Shown piece after piece: positions 17,005 through 26,494 of a stretch of DNA of 49,003 bases. A program made the position numbers and the translations under genes. Position 1 is the first letter of the stretch, and every line of letters begins with the position of its first letter. Below the pieces are notes generated by a model. It made no database searches, was not told the DNA's origin, and worked only from the letters and a program-made list of their open reading frames with translations. Source of the stretch: Candidatus Hydrogenedentota bacterium (GTDB taxonomy: Bacteria; Hydrogenedentota; Hydrogenedentia; Hydrogenedentales; CAITNO01); the NCBI GenBank assembly GCA_012523015.1, contig JAAYJI010000317.1, positions 1 to 49,003 on the forward strand. Reading direction: 5' to 3'.

Positions 17005-20000
17005 ATGAGATTTACGGATGATCAAATAAAAGCAATCACAAAAGACAGTCCGCGCATCAGCGTGTCCGCGGGAGCGGGCTCCGGTAAGACCGCCATATTG
17101 GTTGAGCGCATTGCTCATTTGCTGTGTAATCCTCGGTACTGGCGAAACAAAGGCCCCGCTTTGGATCGTATCGTGGCTATTACCTTCACGGATAAGGCAG
17201 CCGATGAAATGAAAGCGCGATTGCGTCAGCGTTTCCGCGAGGGACAACGCAAGGCGGAGCTTTTCGAGGATGTCGACTGGCGCGAATTAGAACGGGAAGT
17301 TGACGGCGCAAGGATTAGTACCATCCATTCCTTTTGTGCTTCCATTCTTCGCGCCCATGCCTTGCGCATCGGCATGGATCCTGAATGGGGTGTCCTTGAT
17401 GATGCCGACGCGAACCAATTAATGGAAGATACGCTGTCCGATACGATTGAGGAGTTGTTGAAAAAGAAGGATCCTGCAACAATACGCCTTTCTATTGAGT
17501 GGGGACTGCAACAATTAAAATCCGCCTTCAAAGAAATGTTTAACAAAAGAAATGAATGGCTGGATACAGAGAATAGGAGCCGTTACGACAATCCCGATAG
17601 GTTGTATGCATTTTGGGATGATCAGTGGGGCCGTGCTAAAGAATCTTTTCTTCAAAATTGCCAGTTCAACCGAAAATTGCCCTTTCTCCTGAAAAATTTA
17701 CAGGATTTGGATGGATTGTGCTCCTCAAATGATGATAGGCGGGAAATGCAGCGTATTGCTTGTATACGCGTGCTGAGGGCTATTGCCGACGGCGCTACCG
17801 ATTTGGGCGATCGTATCGACCATTATAAGTCCGAATTTCCGCGAATGAGTATCTCTAAAAAGGCGTGGGCGGAAGAAGATTTTAAACGGGTTGGTGAAGC
17901 GATTAAAGAGGCAAATAGTTTTTTGAAAGAAGATTGTTTGCTGCCCACTTGGAATGAGACTTTAGAACGGGCAGCGGCACGTGCCACCTGTGATTTTTTT
18001 CAAGTGGGCTGCCGGGTAATGGATGCGTATCGCAATGCACGAAAGGCCTATAACAGCCTTGATTTCGACGATATCATCAACGAGACACTCGCCTTATTAC
18101 GAGAAGATAAAGAATTAAAAGAACAGGTCGCTTCCGAAATAGAATTTCTTTTTATAGACGAATTCCAAGACACCGATCTGGTTCAATTGGAAATCGCAAA
18201 ACTATTGAGCGCAGTAGATAAGGGTCCGCGTTTATTTGTGGTGGGAGATGCTAAACAATCGATCTATTATTTCCGTGGAGCAGAAGTGGATTTATTCAAT
18301 ACCTTCATCAACGAAGATCCGGATCCCATACGACTCAAGGAAAACTTCCGTTCTCTTCCTAATGTGATGAATTTTGTCAATACCTTCTTTGGCGCTTCAA
18401 AAATGCTGGCCGCTGTAGAAGTGTACAGGCCTACGCAAGCTCCCCGCAAAGCGCTTACGGGTCCCCGCGTTGAATACTTTTTTCCTAAAACCTTGGAAGA
18501 TGAAAAGCTTAGTGAAGATAAAAAACATGAACTGGAAGCGCAGTTCATTGCGGCGCGAATCCTTGAATTCTGTGCCGACAATTCAAGTACAGAAATTTTT
18601 GATACGGCGTTGAATGCCTATCGACGCCCCATCTTTGATGATATTGTGTTGCTTTTTAGACGCAGCACTTACATGGTTGCCTATGAAACTGCCTTTCGCG
18701 CGTGGAACATCCCCTTCAATCGCGTCGCAGGGGTCGGATTTTTTCAACGCCGAGAAATTCAAGATATTCTTGCCCTTCTCCAATTGATTGTAGATCCTTG
18801 GGACGAGGAAGCGTTGTTAACCGTATTGCGCAGTCCCATGGTGGGCGTATCCGATGAGACTTTGATGCGCATGGCTTTGGCGGGAGGCGTGGCATCCACC
18901 TTCCATACCGACCGTATTCCTGACAATTGTGATGATGTGCCTGCTTTGACGCGGGGTCGACGTCTTTTTAAAGAGCTTTATGAAAAACGCGAAGAAGAGC
19001 CGGGCTCTTTTATTCGATCTGTCTTAGCAAAGAGCAACTATGAAGCTATCTTGCTGAATTCACATCTGGGATTGCAGCGTGCCGCCAATCTTCGTAAAGT
19101 CATTCAACTTGCCGATAATTTGGGCAGGTCACGATCGGCTATGCTCCATGAATTTAAGCGCTACTTGGAAGAAGTCACGCTCATGGAACTGAAAGAAGGG
19201 GAGTCTTCCCTTCAAACGAAAGGAATGGGCGCCGTCACTTTGATCACCGTCCATAAAGCCAAAGGGCTTGAATATCCCATTGTTTTTTTACCGGAGACAC
19301 ATGCAGAAAACAGGAAGTCCGGCAGGAATTTCTTCCAATATCGCAAAGAATTCGGATTGAGTATCAAAGCGCCGGATGAAGAGGGCGAAACGAAAAACGG
19401 CGCTTTTGGCGCGTTGATGAGTCGCTTTGATGACCATGAGAATATGATGGAGAACGCCCGTATTCTCTATGTGGCGATGACCCGTGCCCGTGATTATTTG
19501 GTCTTGTGTGGCAGATCTGATGCGCGATTAAACAGCTGGGCCGGCATGTTCAACAAAGTACTCAACTTACACCAATGGGAGCACAACGACGTTGCTCAAG
19601 GGGACGGTTGGAGCGTCTTGATAAAAAACGACCAGCCTGATCAGAGCAAACCAATTAAAGACAAGGCCATGGAACTGCAGCTTGACCCGAAAAGGCTTGA
19701 TCGGCAATTACAGCCCCTAGGTATTACAAAAACAGAAAAGCGCGTCTTTTCTGTGTCGCATTTGTTGGCGTTCCTGACCCATGCGGAAAGCAGCCTATTT
19801 GAATGTGAAAGGGATACGCTTTCAGAAGAAGGCGAAGACCTCTCGGCACAGTCTCCCCGCAATCGTGAATTCGCCATGGCACGAGGCACGCTGGTGCATA
19901 CACTTTTTGAAAGGTGGGATTTTAAAAAGGATCAAGTCCCTGATCTTCGTCAATTAATCATGGAAGCAGGGCTGGGCCTATCTCAATTTGATAACCTGTA

Positions 20001-20394
20001 CCAAAGTTTGGAACACATTATACATTCCTTTCGTAACTCACCGTTATGGTCACTATATACCCGTGCTCGACGCATTGAACGGGAAGTGCCTTTTCTTTTT
20101 GATATAGGTCCGATCATGATCCGAGGCGTAGTGGATGCGGTGATCGACGGTAACATTATTGTGGATTATAAAACAGGTAAGGCAGGCGGCGCCCTTGAAA
20201 GCTCTTATGAAAACCAACTGTATTTGTATGGCGCCGCATTGAATGCCTTACAGGGGCAGACTCCGAAGGAAGGGCTGCTCTGGTATGCTGAAGCGAATAA
20301 GGTGCATACCGTAGCCATGGATCAACGAAAGATCGACGAATTTCTACAGTATCTTCATGAATTTTGCGGCACATTTCAAGAGGCTGCCAAGTGA
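17005..20394 (+). CDS. addA: AddA-type UvrD-family helicase with RecB-like nuclease
   Basis: This 1129-aa superfamily 1A helicase/nuclease resects double-strand breaks to load RecA. Helicase motifs appear in order: Walker A SAGAGSGKTA (residues 21-30), Ia AITFTDKAADEM, ISTIHSFCASIL, II FIDEFQDTD (near 384), III VVGDAKQSIYYFRGAEVDLF, V TVHKAKGLEYPIVFLPE, and VI VAMTRARDYLVL. The C-terminal nuclease has ARGTLVHTLFERWD near 958 and the catalytic core GVVDAVIDGNIIVDYKTGKA near 1040, then ENQLYLYGAAL. All key residues look intact. The length is close to B. subtilis AddA. GAGGGGAATAGGT gives a ribosome binding site. It is co-transcribed with addB. Confidence 0.95.
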   Translation: MRFTDDQIKAITKDSPRISVSAGAGSGKTAILVERIAHLLCNPRYWRNKGPALDRIVAITFTDKAADEMKARLRQRFREGQRKAELFEDVDWRELEREVDGARISTIHSFCASILRAHALRIGMDPEWGVLDDADANQLMEDTLSDTIEELLKKKDPATIRLSIEWGLQQLKSAFKEMFNKRNEWLDTENRSRYDNPDRLYAFWDDQWGRAKESFLQNCQFNRKLPFLLKNLQDLDGLCSSNDDRREMQRIACIRVLRAIADGATDLGDRIDHYKSEFPRMSISKKAWAEEDFKRVGEAIKEANSFLKEDCLLPTWNETLERAAARATCDFFQVGCRVMDAYRNARKAYNSLDFDDIINETLALLREDKELKEQVASEIEFLFIDEFQDTDLVQLEIAKLLSAVDKGPRLFVVGDAKQSIYYFRGAEVDLFNTFINEDPDPIRLKENFRSLPNVMNFVNTFFGASKMLAAVEVYRPTQAPRKALTGPRVEYFFPKTLEDEKLSEDKKHELEAQFIAARILEFCADNSSTEIFDTALNAYRRPIFDDIVLLFRRSTYMVAYETAFRAWNIPFNRVAGVGFFQRREIQDILALLQLIVDPWDEEALLTVLRSPMVGVSDETLMRMALAGGVASTFHTDRIPDNCDDVPALTRGRRLFKELYEKREEEPGSFIRSVLAKSNYEAILLNSHLGLQRAANLRKVIQLADNLGRSRSAMLHEFKRYLEEVTLMELKEGESSLQTKGMGAVTLITVHKAKGLEYPIVFLPETHAENRKSGRNFFQYRKEFGLSIKAPDEEGETKNGAFGALMSRFDDHENMMENARILYVAMTRARDYLVLCGRSDARLNSWAGMFNKVLNLHQWEHNDVAQGDGWSVLIKNDQPDQSKPIKDKAMELQLDPKRLDRQLQPLGITKTEKRVFSVSHLLAFLTHAESSLFECERDTLSEEGEDLSAQSPRNREFAMARGTLVHTLFERWDFKKDQVPDLRQLIMEAGLGLSQFDNLYQSLEHIIHSFRNSPLWSLYTRARRIEREVPFLFDIGPIMIRGVVDAVIDGNIIVDYKTGKAGGALESSYENQLYLYGAALNALQGQTPKEGLLWYAEANKVHTVAMDQRKIDEFLQYLHEFCGTFQEAAK

Positions 20395-20508
20395 CTTTGT
20401 ATTTGAAAGGATAAAATAGGTACACTTTACCCGTAGCTGTTTGTGCTGAAGGAGCTAATCAGGGTCATAATGTAATACAAGCGCGGCACTTGGGCATCTT
20501 AAATTGTT

Positions 20509-22770
20509 GTGCTGCGACAATTAAGGGATCAACAATTGGGTTTCGTTTCACAATCAAAATCAGAAGCAGCGGCAATTCGTCGGATTTTTCAGGGAGAACC
20601 GGAAGCATACCGAGTCATCATTGAGCGATATCAACCTTTGGTTTACGCGGTTGCACTGGCGTGCACCGGAAATCTGGATATGACTGACAAGGTAGTGGTG
20701 GAAACCTTTGAAGAAGGGTACGGTCGGCTCGTCGCCTTGACAGAACCGGGCAAGCTGGGGTTCCTTTTGTGTTCCATTGCAGAAAAATATGCGGAACAAT
20801 TTACCTTCAAACGTATTCCCAATTGGAACAAACCCCGTTTTCGTGAAAGCTCAGAAAACGCAGTGGACTTGTCATGGGTTCAAACGGAACTCATCGAACC
20901 CTTAAACGAAGAATTGGGCTCTTTCACTTCCCAAGAGAAACAAGGTATTTTACTTAACGCCTTTTGCGGGCTCAACGCGGCTCAAATTGCCCAAGTTTTA
21001 AAAATAGACAAGAAAGAGGCTGCGGAAGATCTTGCTCGGACCCGTGAGAATGTGGAAAAGGCGCTGTTAAAAGAAGTGGTCAAGGCGCTGAAACACGAAG
21101 TCAACAACAAAGAGCGTCTATTGAGCATAGCCGGTCGAATTGGCGGCCCTGAAGTAGCCGCTCAGATGGCTGACAAGACCAAGCTCGGCAAAGCCAAAGT
21201 TAAACTGCTGCCCCTCTTTTTGACGGTTGTCGCCCTGTTTGTAGTGGGAATCTCAGGCCTATTTATTTATCAGGTTGTTCAGCGAATGCCGGGCACGACA
21301 GGTGACGTACAGCAAGCCGTCGTACAACAGGAATCTGAAGGAGCTGAAGCAGCGCCGGCAGATGAGGGACGCAAAACACCGGCTCCGCCCCCTTCCAATT
21401 ATGCGATAAAGGGCCGTGTCGTTGATGAACGTTTTTCTACCGACGGAATCGCAGGTATCACGGTTGAAACCTCCGGGCAAAAAGCGGAGACCGACTTTTA
21501 CGGCGCTTTCGAAATCCGAGGTATTGCGCGGGGTGAGCATGCTGTTACCTTGCGTGTCGGTGACCGTGTTGTTAAAAAGGATGTGCGGCTCAATACGGAA
21601 AAAGAGAATGCGCCGATCGATATCCGTCTGGATGATAATATCCCTGCTCGTTTCCATTTCCATGGGCGCGCCTTTGATCGTCAAACGGGTCGCGCACTGA
21701 CTGAATTTGAAGTGGCCGCATGTAAAGACTTCCCTGAAATGCTGCAGCCTTATGTGATCGAAAAGTTATTCATACCGCAAAAACAATCGGAAGGAATGAT
21801 CCATGAACGCTTTGTGGCACTGGGCGATTATACGGTCTATGTTCGCGCCCGAGGCTATGCCCCCTTACCGGTAGAATTTTCCATTGATGAAAAATGGGAC
21901 GGTCAACAAATTTACGACTTCCCTCTGTACCGTGCGACCGGTTTGAAAGCGGTGGTTTACGGCTCTAATGAACTGTCCTTGGAAGGAGCCTATTTTATCC
22001 CCCGTTATGGAACTCAACGGGGTGTTGCCATGGACAAGGTGGATTATGGCCGTACCAACTCTATGGGGCGACTGGAATTGTACACGCTGCCTGTGGGCAT
22101 TCAATCGTTTTATATTGCCCATCAAGAAGAAACAGCCCGCGCCATTGTCGATTTAGAGCCGGGAAAAATACAAGAAATCGTCGTAGAATTCCCGCGAAAA
22201 GGCGCGTTGACCGGAGACATTACCTTATTTGGCCGACCTACAAAATTCAATGATTTCCGAAGGCAGGCTACCGGAAGTATGCTGGATCTGAGTAAGAATC
22301 TGAATTATAACGCTCCCGGTCAATACGAAATTACCTTGACGCCGGAGCCTGTCTTTATCTGCGGAACGGTAACGCCTTCCGGTCCGGCCCAATGGTTCTC
22401 TTGGTCCATGAAAAAACATGTCACGATTAATGCAAGCGCAGTAACATGGCTTGATTTTAATTTTAACAGCGGCAGCGCTGTTTTAAATGGAAACATTAAT
22501 CTGTCAAACACTTCGAATCGCGTGGTATATGCGGAAGTCAGCCTCAATCATGAAGAAGGTACTGACAGCATTTATTACAATCTGAGCGGTCCCGGCAGTT
22601 TCCAGTTGACAGACATCAACTATGGTTCCGGTTCTTTGACTATTTATGCCGCATCACAACGCCAGAACGCCTCCGATTTCGAGACGGCTCGGGGGCTTAT
22701 GGACAAACAAACCAAAACCTTCGAATTGAGCGATAAAAAGAAATCCGCCTATTTGGATTTCACGCTGTAA
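20509..22770 (+). CDS. Membrane-tethered ECF-sigma-like protein with extracytoplasmic regulatory-like domains
   Basis: The 753-aa product joins parts that rarely occur together. Residues 17-98 resemble sigma-70 region 2 (FQGEPEAYRVIIERYQPLVY). Residues 131-187 resemble region 4 with its helix-turn-helix (LNEELGSFTSQEKQGILL and GLNAAQIAQVLKIDKKEA). Residues 232-256 are one clear membrane helix. A Glu/Ala/Pro linker follows, then a carboxypeptidase-regulatory-like beta domain at 298-374 (AIKGRVVDERFSTDGIAGI) and more beta-rich sequence to the end. The expected topology is sigma part inside, beta part outside. ECF factors with C-terminal membrane extensions are known in Planctomycetota. The start is uncertain: GTG 20509 is the longest option, while TTG 20536 has AAGGG eight bases upstream. 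It could instead be a non-functional sigma relic used as a membrane scaffold. Confidence 0.82.
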   Translation: MLRQLRDQQLGFVSQSKSEAAAIRRIFQGEPEAYRVIIERYQPLVYAVALACTGNLDMTDKVVVETFEEGYGRLVALTEPGKLGFLLCSIAEKYAEQFTFKRIPNWNKPRFRESSENAVDLSWVQTELIEPLNEELGSFTSQEKQGILLNAFCGLNAAQIAQVLKIDKKEAAEDLARTRENVEKALLKEVVKALKHEVNNKERLLSIAGRIGGPEVAAQMADKTKLGKAKVKLLPLFLTVVALFVVGISGLFIYQVVQRMPGTTGDVQQAVVQQESEGAEAAPADEGRKTPAPPPSNYAIKGRVVDERFSTDGIAGITVETSGQKAETDFYGAFEIRGIARGEHAVTLRVGDRVVKKDVRLNTEKENAPIDIRLDDNIPARFHFHGRAFDRQTGRALTEFEVAACKDFPEMLQPYVIEKLFIPQKQSEGMIHERFVALGDYTVYVRARGYAPLPVEFSIDEKWDGQQIYDFPLYRATGLKAVVYGSNELSLEGAYFIPRYGTQRGVAMDKVDYGRTNSMGRLELYTLPVGIQSFYIAHQEETARAIVDLEPGKIQEIVVEFPRKGALTGDITLFGRPTKFNDFRRQATGSMLDLSKNLNYNAPGQYEITLTPEPVFICGTVTPSGPAQWFSWSMKKHVTINASAVTWLDFNFNSGSAVLNGNINLSNTSNRVVYAEVSLNHEEGTDSIYYNLSGPGSFQLTDINYGSGSLTIYAASQRQNASDFETARGLMDKQTKTFELSDKKKSAYLDFTL

Positions 22771-22878
22771 CTTTAATGCAATCTCAAAGATGCATCGAAT
22801 TAAGACGATACCGGACGTTGTTTCTGTAGATACACGCGCTATGTGGTAACAAATTCTTTATCGGCAACAATATTCTCT

Positions 22879-23661
22879 ATGAAATCAAAACGTAGAAATA
22901 GCTCAGCCTACCTGCTGTCCTTTCTCATTGCGCTCTTCAGCCCCTTTCTTCTGGTTGCCGAAGAGCAGCTTACCGTTACGGAAGGGAGAGAGACCGTCAC
23001 AGAACAGGCGCAGGAACCTTTAAAAGAGACTGTAGTATTGCTTCAGGGTATGGGTCGCGGCCGCGCTTCTCTATGGGTGCTCGATACGCGCCTGCGCAAA
23101 GAAGGCTTTAATACAGTGACCTTTCCCTATATAGCGCGCAATGACTCTATTGACGAACTTGCTTCTCAGTTGTGCAGTTTCTTGGAAACAGAACTCCACG
23201 GCGCGCCCTACCATTTAATCGCCCACTCCCTCGGCAATATTATTATTCGCGCCGCCTTTCGCGAAGGACTACCCGAAGGATTGAAACGCATTGTCATGCT
23301 CGCGCCGCCCAACCAGCCCGCTGATCTTGTCCGCGCCTTACGGGAAAATAAAATCTACCAGTGGTTTACGGGAGAAAGCGGCCAACAACTCGCCTCCGAA
23401 GAATTTTATAGTCAATTACCTATACCCGACGTGGCCTTTGGAATTATTGCCGGTACGCAAGGGCAAGACTTGAGATTAGATGAACCTAATGACGGGGTGA
23501 TCCGCTGTGAACAAACAAAACTTGAGGGCATGACGGATTGGATCGCCGTAGAACAATCCCATAATTTCATTATGAACAGCAAAATCGTGGCAAGCCTCTG
23601 CGTCTCTTTTCTGGAACAGGGCCGCTTCGACCGAGCAATTTTGGAATCGGCAGAAGACTGA
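22879..23661 (+). CDS. Secreted alpha/beta-hydrolase, lipase-like
   Basis: From ATG 22879 the protein is 260 aa. A signal peptide is visible (MKSKRRNSSAYLLSFLIALF, then SPFLLVAEE). Oxyanion-loop region VVLLQGMGRGRASLW is followed by the nucleophile elbow IAHSLGNIII, a GxSxG-like AHSLG with Ser. Candidate Asp lies in RLDEPNDGVI and His in EQSHNF. The layout resembles bacterial triacylglycerol lipases and PGAP1-like esterases. The open frame extends back to GTG 22843, but that start would put 12 residues in front of the signal peptide. No good ribosome binding site precedes either start. The gene follows the sigma-fusion gene by ~110 nt and converges with the WbsX-like gene. The substrate is unknown. 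Confidence 0.87.
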   Translation: MKSKRRNSSAYLLSFLIALFSPFLLVAEEQLTVTEGRETVTEQAQEPLKETVVLLQGMGRGRASLWVLDTRLRKEGFNTVTFPYIARNDSIDELASQLCSFLETELHGAPYHLIAHSLGNIIIRAAFREGLPEGLKRIVMLAPPNQPADLVRALRENKIYQWFTGESGQQLASEEFYSQLPIPDVAFGIIAGTQGQDLRLDEPNDGVIRCEQTKLEGMTDWIAVEQSHNFIMNSKIVASLCVSFLEQGRFDRAILESAED

Positions 23662-23722
23662 AGGATTCATAGAGGCCGCCATGGATCGGGTTCCCCCACA
23701 CCCCTCGCCTGAGTGAAGCTAC

Positions 23723-26410
23723 TCAGTCAGCCAATGCTTCTTGCCGGAAAGCGATTTCGTCAATCCTTATTCGTGCATCCTTAAAGTTGCAAGGATCAAA
23801 ACGAAAGGTACCCAGCTTGCCGTGCCATCGCGGATGACGGGCTAGGTCTAAGACATAGTCGTGAAACTCCTCATCACGGAATAAGGCGAAGGATATACTT
23901 TGTGCTTCGGAAAAGCCGCCGTCACCGAAAGTCCAAAAGACCTGTGCCGTCGCATTTTCCGGCACGGATCCCTCAACGTTCATTCGGATATGTAACTTGT
24001 TGAAGCGTTGCGCCTGCAACTTGTTTAAAGAAATCGTCAGGGCAGGATCATTTGTGGAGGACTCAAAGCAAAGCATCCCCGAATCTGTACGGAGCGCGTG
24101 AATCCCCATGAGTACTGCCCAATCGTCTTGGCCCGTGTTAAAATCCCAAACATAGGTCATCGACCGCAGCGGAAAATCATAGGGGCCTAAACCCAAATCT
24201 CTCGGACCGAGATTTTGTGGGAAACTTTCTGATTGTTCAAGAGAAAATACTTCACGAACAGCTTCCAGCATACCAAATCCAAATTCGAGATTGGCTTCAA
24301 TATAGCTGCCTTCGCCCCATTCATTTAACGGACCGAGAATAATCTCGTCTTGATCGTAGGTGTCACAATAGGCCTTTGCTTCTTGGAGCAGCGCTTTAAA
24401 GCCTTCCACACTGCGCCCCTGTAAGACCCGCGCGCTGGAGCCATGCCAAGGCCGCGAATCCCAGCCCGTATCAACCACAGGAATATAAGACAAGTTCCCG
24501 GATATGGCGCGTCTTTTTTCCAATGCCCCGGGAGCCGTGGCTACAACATCCTCAAATCGGCCCTGTGCCGGTGTAAGCGCGACTTTGTCCGCATCACCCC
24601 ACTCATGATAGCTGGTTTGCCCGTAATAGCCTTCTCGGCTAAGAGCGGCGATCTCTTCTTTATTCATGGAATGTTGTAAGGAGACGAAAGAGATCCCCTT
24701 ATACCCCGCCTCTTGCGCCATCACCTGTGCTTCCGTTAAAGCGTCGGCTGCAGCCTCGCTTCCGCCCAGATCGCTGCGAATCGCGACTGCATCCCAGATG
24801 TAGACAGCAGGCTTGCCGTCTGTCTGATAGTACCCGGGCAGTGAGAAATAGTTGTCGATCCATTCGCGTACAACGGCACGCCAGTCTTCCCGGGAATGCG
24901 TGTGTGGCGGATTATGATTCGCCCACATGATCGCCACTTGCAATTGATCTCGGTAGCGTGCCTTACGATAGGCATCGAACCAGTGCAGGAGATATTGTTT
25001 CCCTTCACACCAATACCAATCCACAAGGAAACAGGAAATGCCATTCTCTACCGCCCATTTGATTTGCCAATCTACACAGGCAGGCTTTCCTTCATCATAA
25101 TAGCCTAATAGAGGTTTGCGCTGCGGCGCCGTGTCTCGTATACAGTCCCATTTCGCGACATTATCCCAACCCGGAAAATAATACGCTAAAATGCGCCGAC
25201 TCGTTTTTATGGGCTGCGGCTCAGGAACATAGGGAGCGGAACCGAAAAAAGGCGTTTCAAAGCTGAGTACCGTTTCTGCTGCCGGGGAACCGCCCTCCTT
25301 TAAAGCAACAGGAAATGAGCCGGTCTCAGCGCTTTCCAGCGTCCAACGAAAATCCAAGGATTCTCCATGGGACAATCCTTTTATTTCCTCGTATTTCGGC
25401 CCATCTATGAGGCGGAGTTGCTCAGGAAGTATTAACTGCAGCGCACTCGGCATTACGCAGCCGGCACCGTGATTGACAAAACGCGCCATGAGCGTTTCCG
25501 CGCGCGCAGCACGATTTAAAGCGTTCTCAAATCCAAAATACCTAACGCGTAAATCCGGAGGCCCTTCCGGTTCAGCGCTAAGACGGATCCCTTGTAAATG
25601 AATATTTTCCGGCTCCGGCACTTCAAGACAAAGCCCCACTAAATGACCGCTCCACTGCGGATTTCCTTGTAACTCTAAAAGATACAGCGAGGAGCGGTTA
25701 TCATCGGAAATATACAGCGTTTCTTTGCGGCATCCCGTCATGGCGGTTGTGGACCAACACAGGTTAAGGGTCGTATGGGCTGTGCTTTCCGCTTCAAGAA
25801 TAAGCCACGCGGCATCTTGAACAGGCACATGCAGCGGCGGCGCCATCCATGTGTGCCCATCGTTGAAAGCATGCCAGCAGGGCGCCGTTGAAGTACTATT
25901 GAATTCCCATGTGAGCGTATCTTGGGTGGGCTGCGATTCCTCGGCGTCTAAGATAGCAATGGATGTGATTTCAAAGGCGGCACCCTCGTAGAGATCCAAT
26001 CGTAATTGGCGGATCTGCTCTTCTTTGTGCCAGAAGGGAAAGATATATACTTCTTCTTGCTCCCCGCCTCGTATTGTGAAATCCGTTACTTTTTTAGCAT
26101 CAAAACCGCCATGTACTCCCGAGGTGTCTGCGGTCCAATACAATTGCCCTGCCCCCCCTTTATCGGCGCGTATTTGTACGAGCACACACTGAGCGGCTTT
26201 CGCCGGGATCGCGAGCTTTGTACAGGTAAAGAAGGGATCCCAATCTACGGCTCGGGCTTTCAAACTGCCTTCGTCACAGGATACGTCAGTGAAATGTCCA
26301 TTGGCGTGCCACCCTTCACAGGCGTCCGGCTTGGCGAAATCCCACTCATAATGAAGGGTATAATTCGTCGGAGTTACCACTGCCAACACGCTAAGAAGAA
26401 ATGGAATCAT
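23723..26410 (-). CDS. WbsX/GH99-like secreted protein with N- and C-terminal beta domains
   Basis: The protein is about 895 aa. The core (about residues 430-750) matches the WbsX family, often annotated as glycosyltransferase WbsX but structurally like GH99 endo-alpha-mannosidase. Visible blocks are RRILAYYFPGWDNVAKWD, GISCFLVDWYWCEGKQYLL, PLNEWGEGSYIEANLEFG and DTGWDSRPWHG. N-terminal (~30-420) and C-terminal (~765-895) regions are beta-rich and may be sugar-binding or Ig-like. The C-terminal YVWDFNTGQDDWAVL pattern echoes the N-terminal YEWDFAKPDACEGWH, so they may be related sandwich domains. The start is set at ATG 26410, with GGAG six bases upstream and a short hydrophobic leader (MIPFLLSVLAVV). 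The open frame continues to 26458. It may act on exported glycan; the activity is untested. Confidence 0.87.
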   Translation of the reverse strand: MIPFLLSVLAVVTPTNYTLHYEWDFAKPDACEGWHANGHFTDVSCDEGSLKARAVDWDPFFTCTKLAIPAKAAQCVLVQIRADKGGAGQLYWTADTSGVHGGFDAKKVTDFTIRGGEQEEVYIFPFWHKEEQIRQLRLDLYEGAAFEITSIAILDAEESQPTQDTLTWEFNSTSTAPCWHAFNDGHTWMAPPLHVPVQDAAWLILEAESTAHTTLNLCWSTTAMTGCRKETLYISDDNRSSLYLLELQGNPQWSGHLVGLCLEVPEPENIHLQGIRLSAEPEGPPDLRVRYFGFENALNRAARAETLMARFVNHGAGCVMPSALQLILPEQLRLIDGPKYEEIKGLSHGESLDFRWTLESAETGSFPVALKEGGSPAAETVLSFETPFFGSAPYVPEPQPIKTSRRILAYYFPGWDNVAKWDCIRDTAPQRKPLLGYYDEGKPACVDWQIKWAVENGISCFLVDWYWCEGKQYLLHWFDAYRKARYRDQLQVAIMWANHNPPHTHSREDWRAVVREWIDNYFSLPGYYQTDGKPAVYIWDAVAIRSDLGGSEAAADALTEAQVMAQEAGYKGISFVSLQHSMNKEEIAALSREGYYGQTSYHEWGDADKVALTPAQGRFEDVVATAPGALEKRRAISGNLSYIPVVDTGWDSRPWHGSSARVLQGRSVEGFKALLQEAKAYCDTYDQDEIILGPLNEWGEGSYIEANLEFGFGMLEAVREVFSLEQSESFPQNLGPRDLGLGPYDFPLRSMTYVWDFNTGQDDWAVLMGIHALRTDSGMLCFESSTNDPALTISLNKLQAQRFNKLHIRMNVEGSVPENATAQVFWTFGDGGFSEAQSISFALFRDEEFHDYVLDLARHPRWHGKLGTFRFDPCNFKDARIRIDEIAFRQEALAD

Positions 26411-26494
26411 GGGCATCTCCAAACGACAATTCGTCACGGACAGCCTATGCGCAGGCATGGGCTTACCATACTGGGGTTAATCGCCTATGGACGT

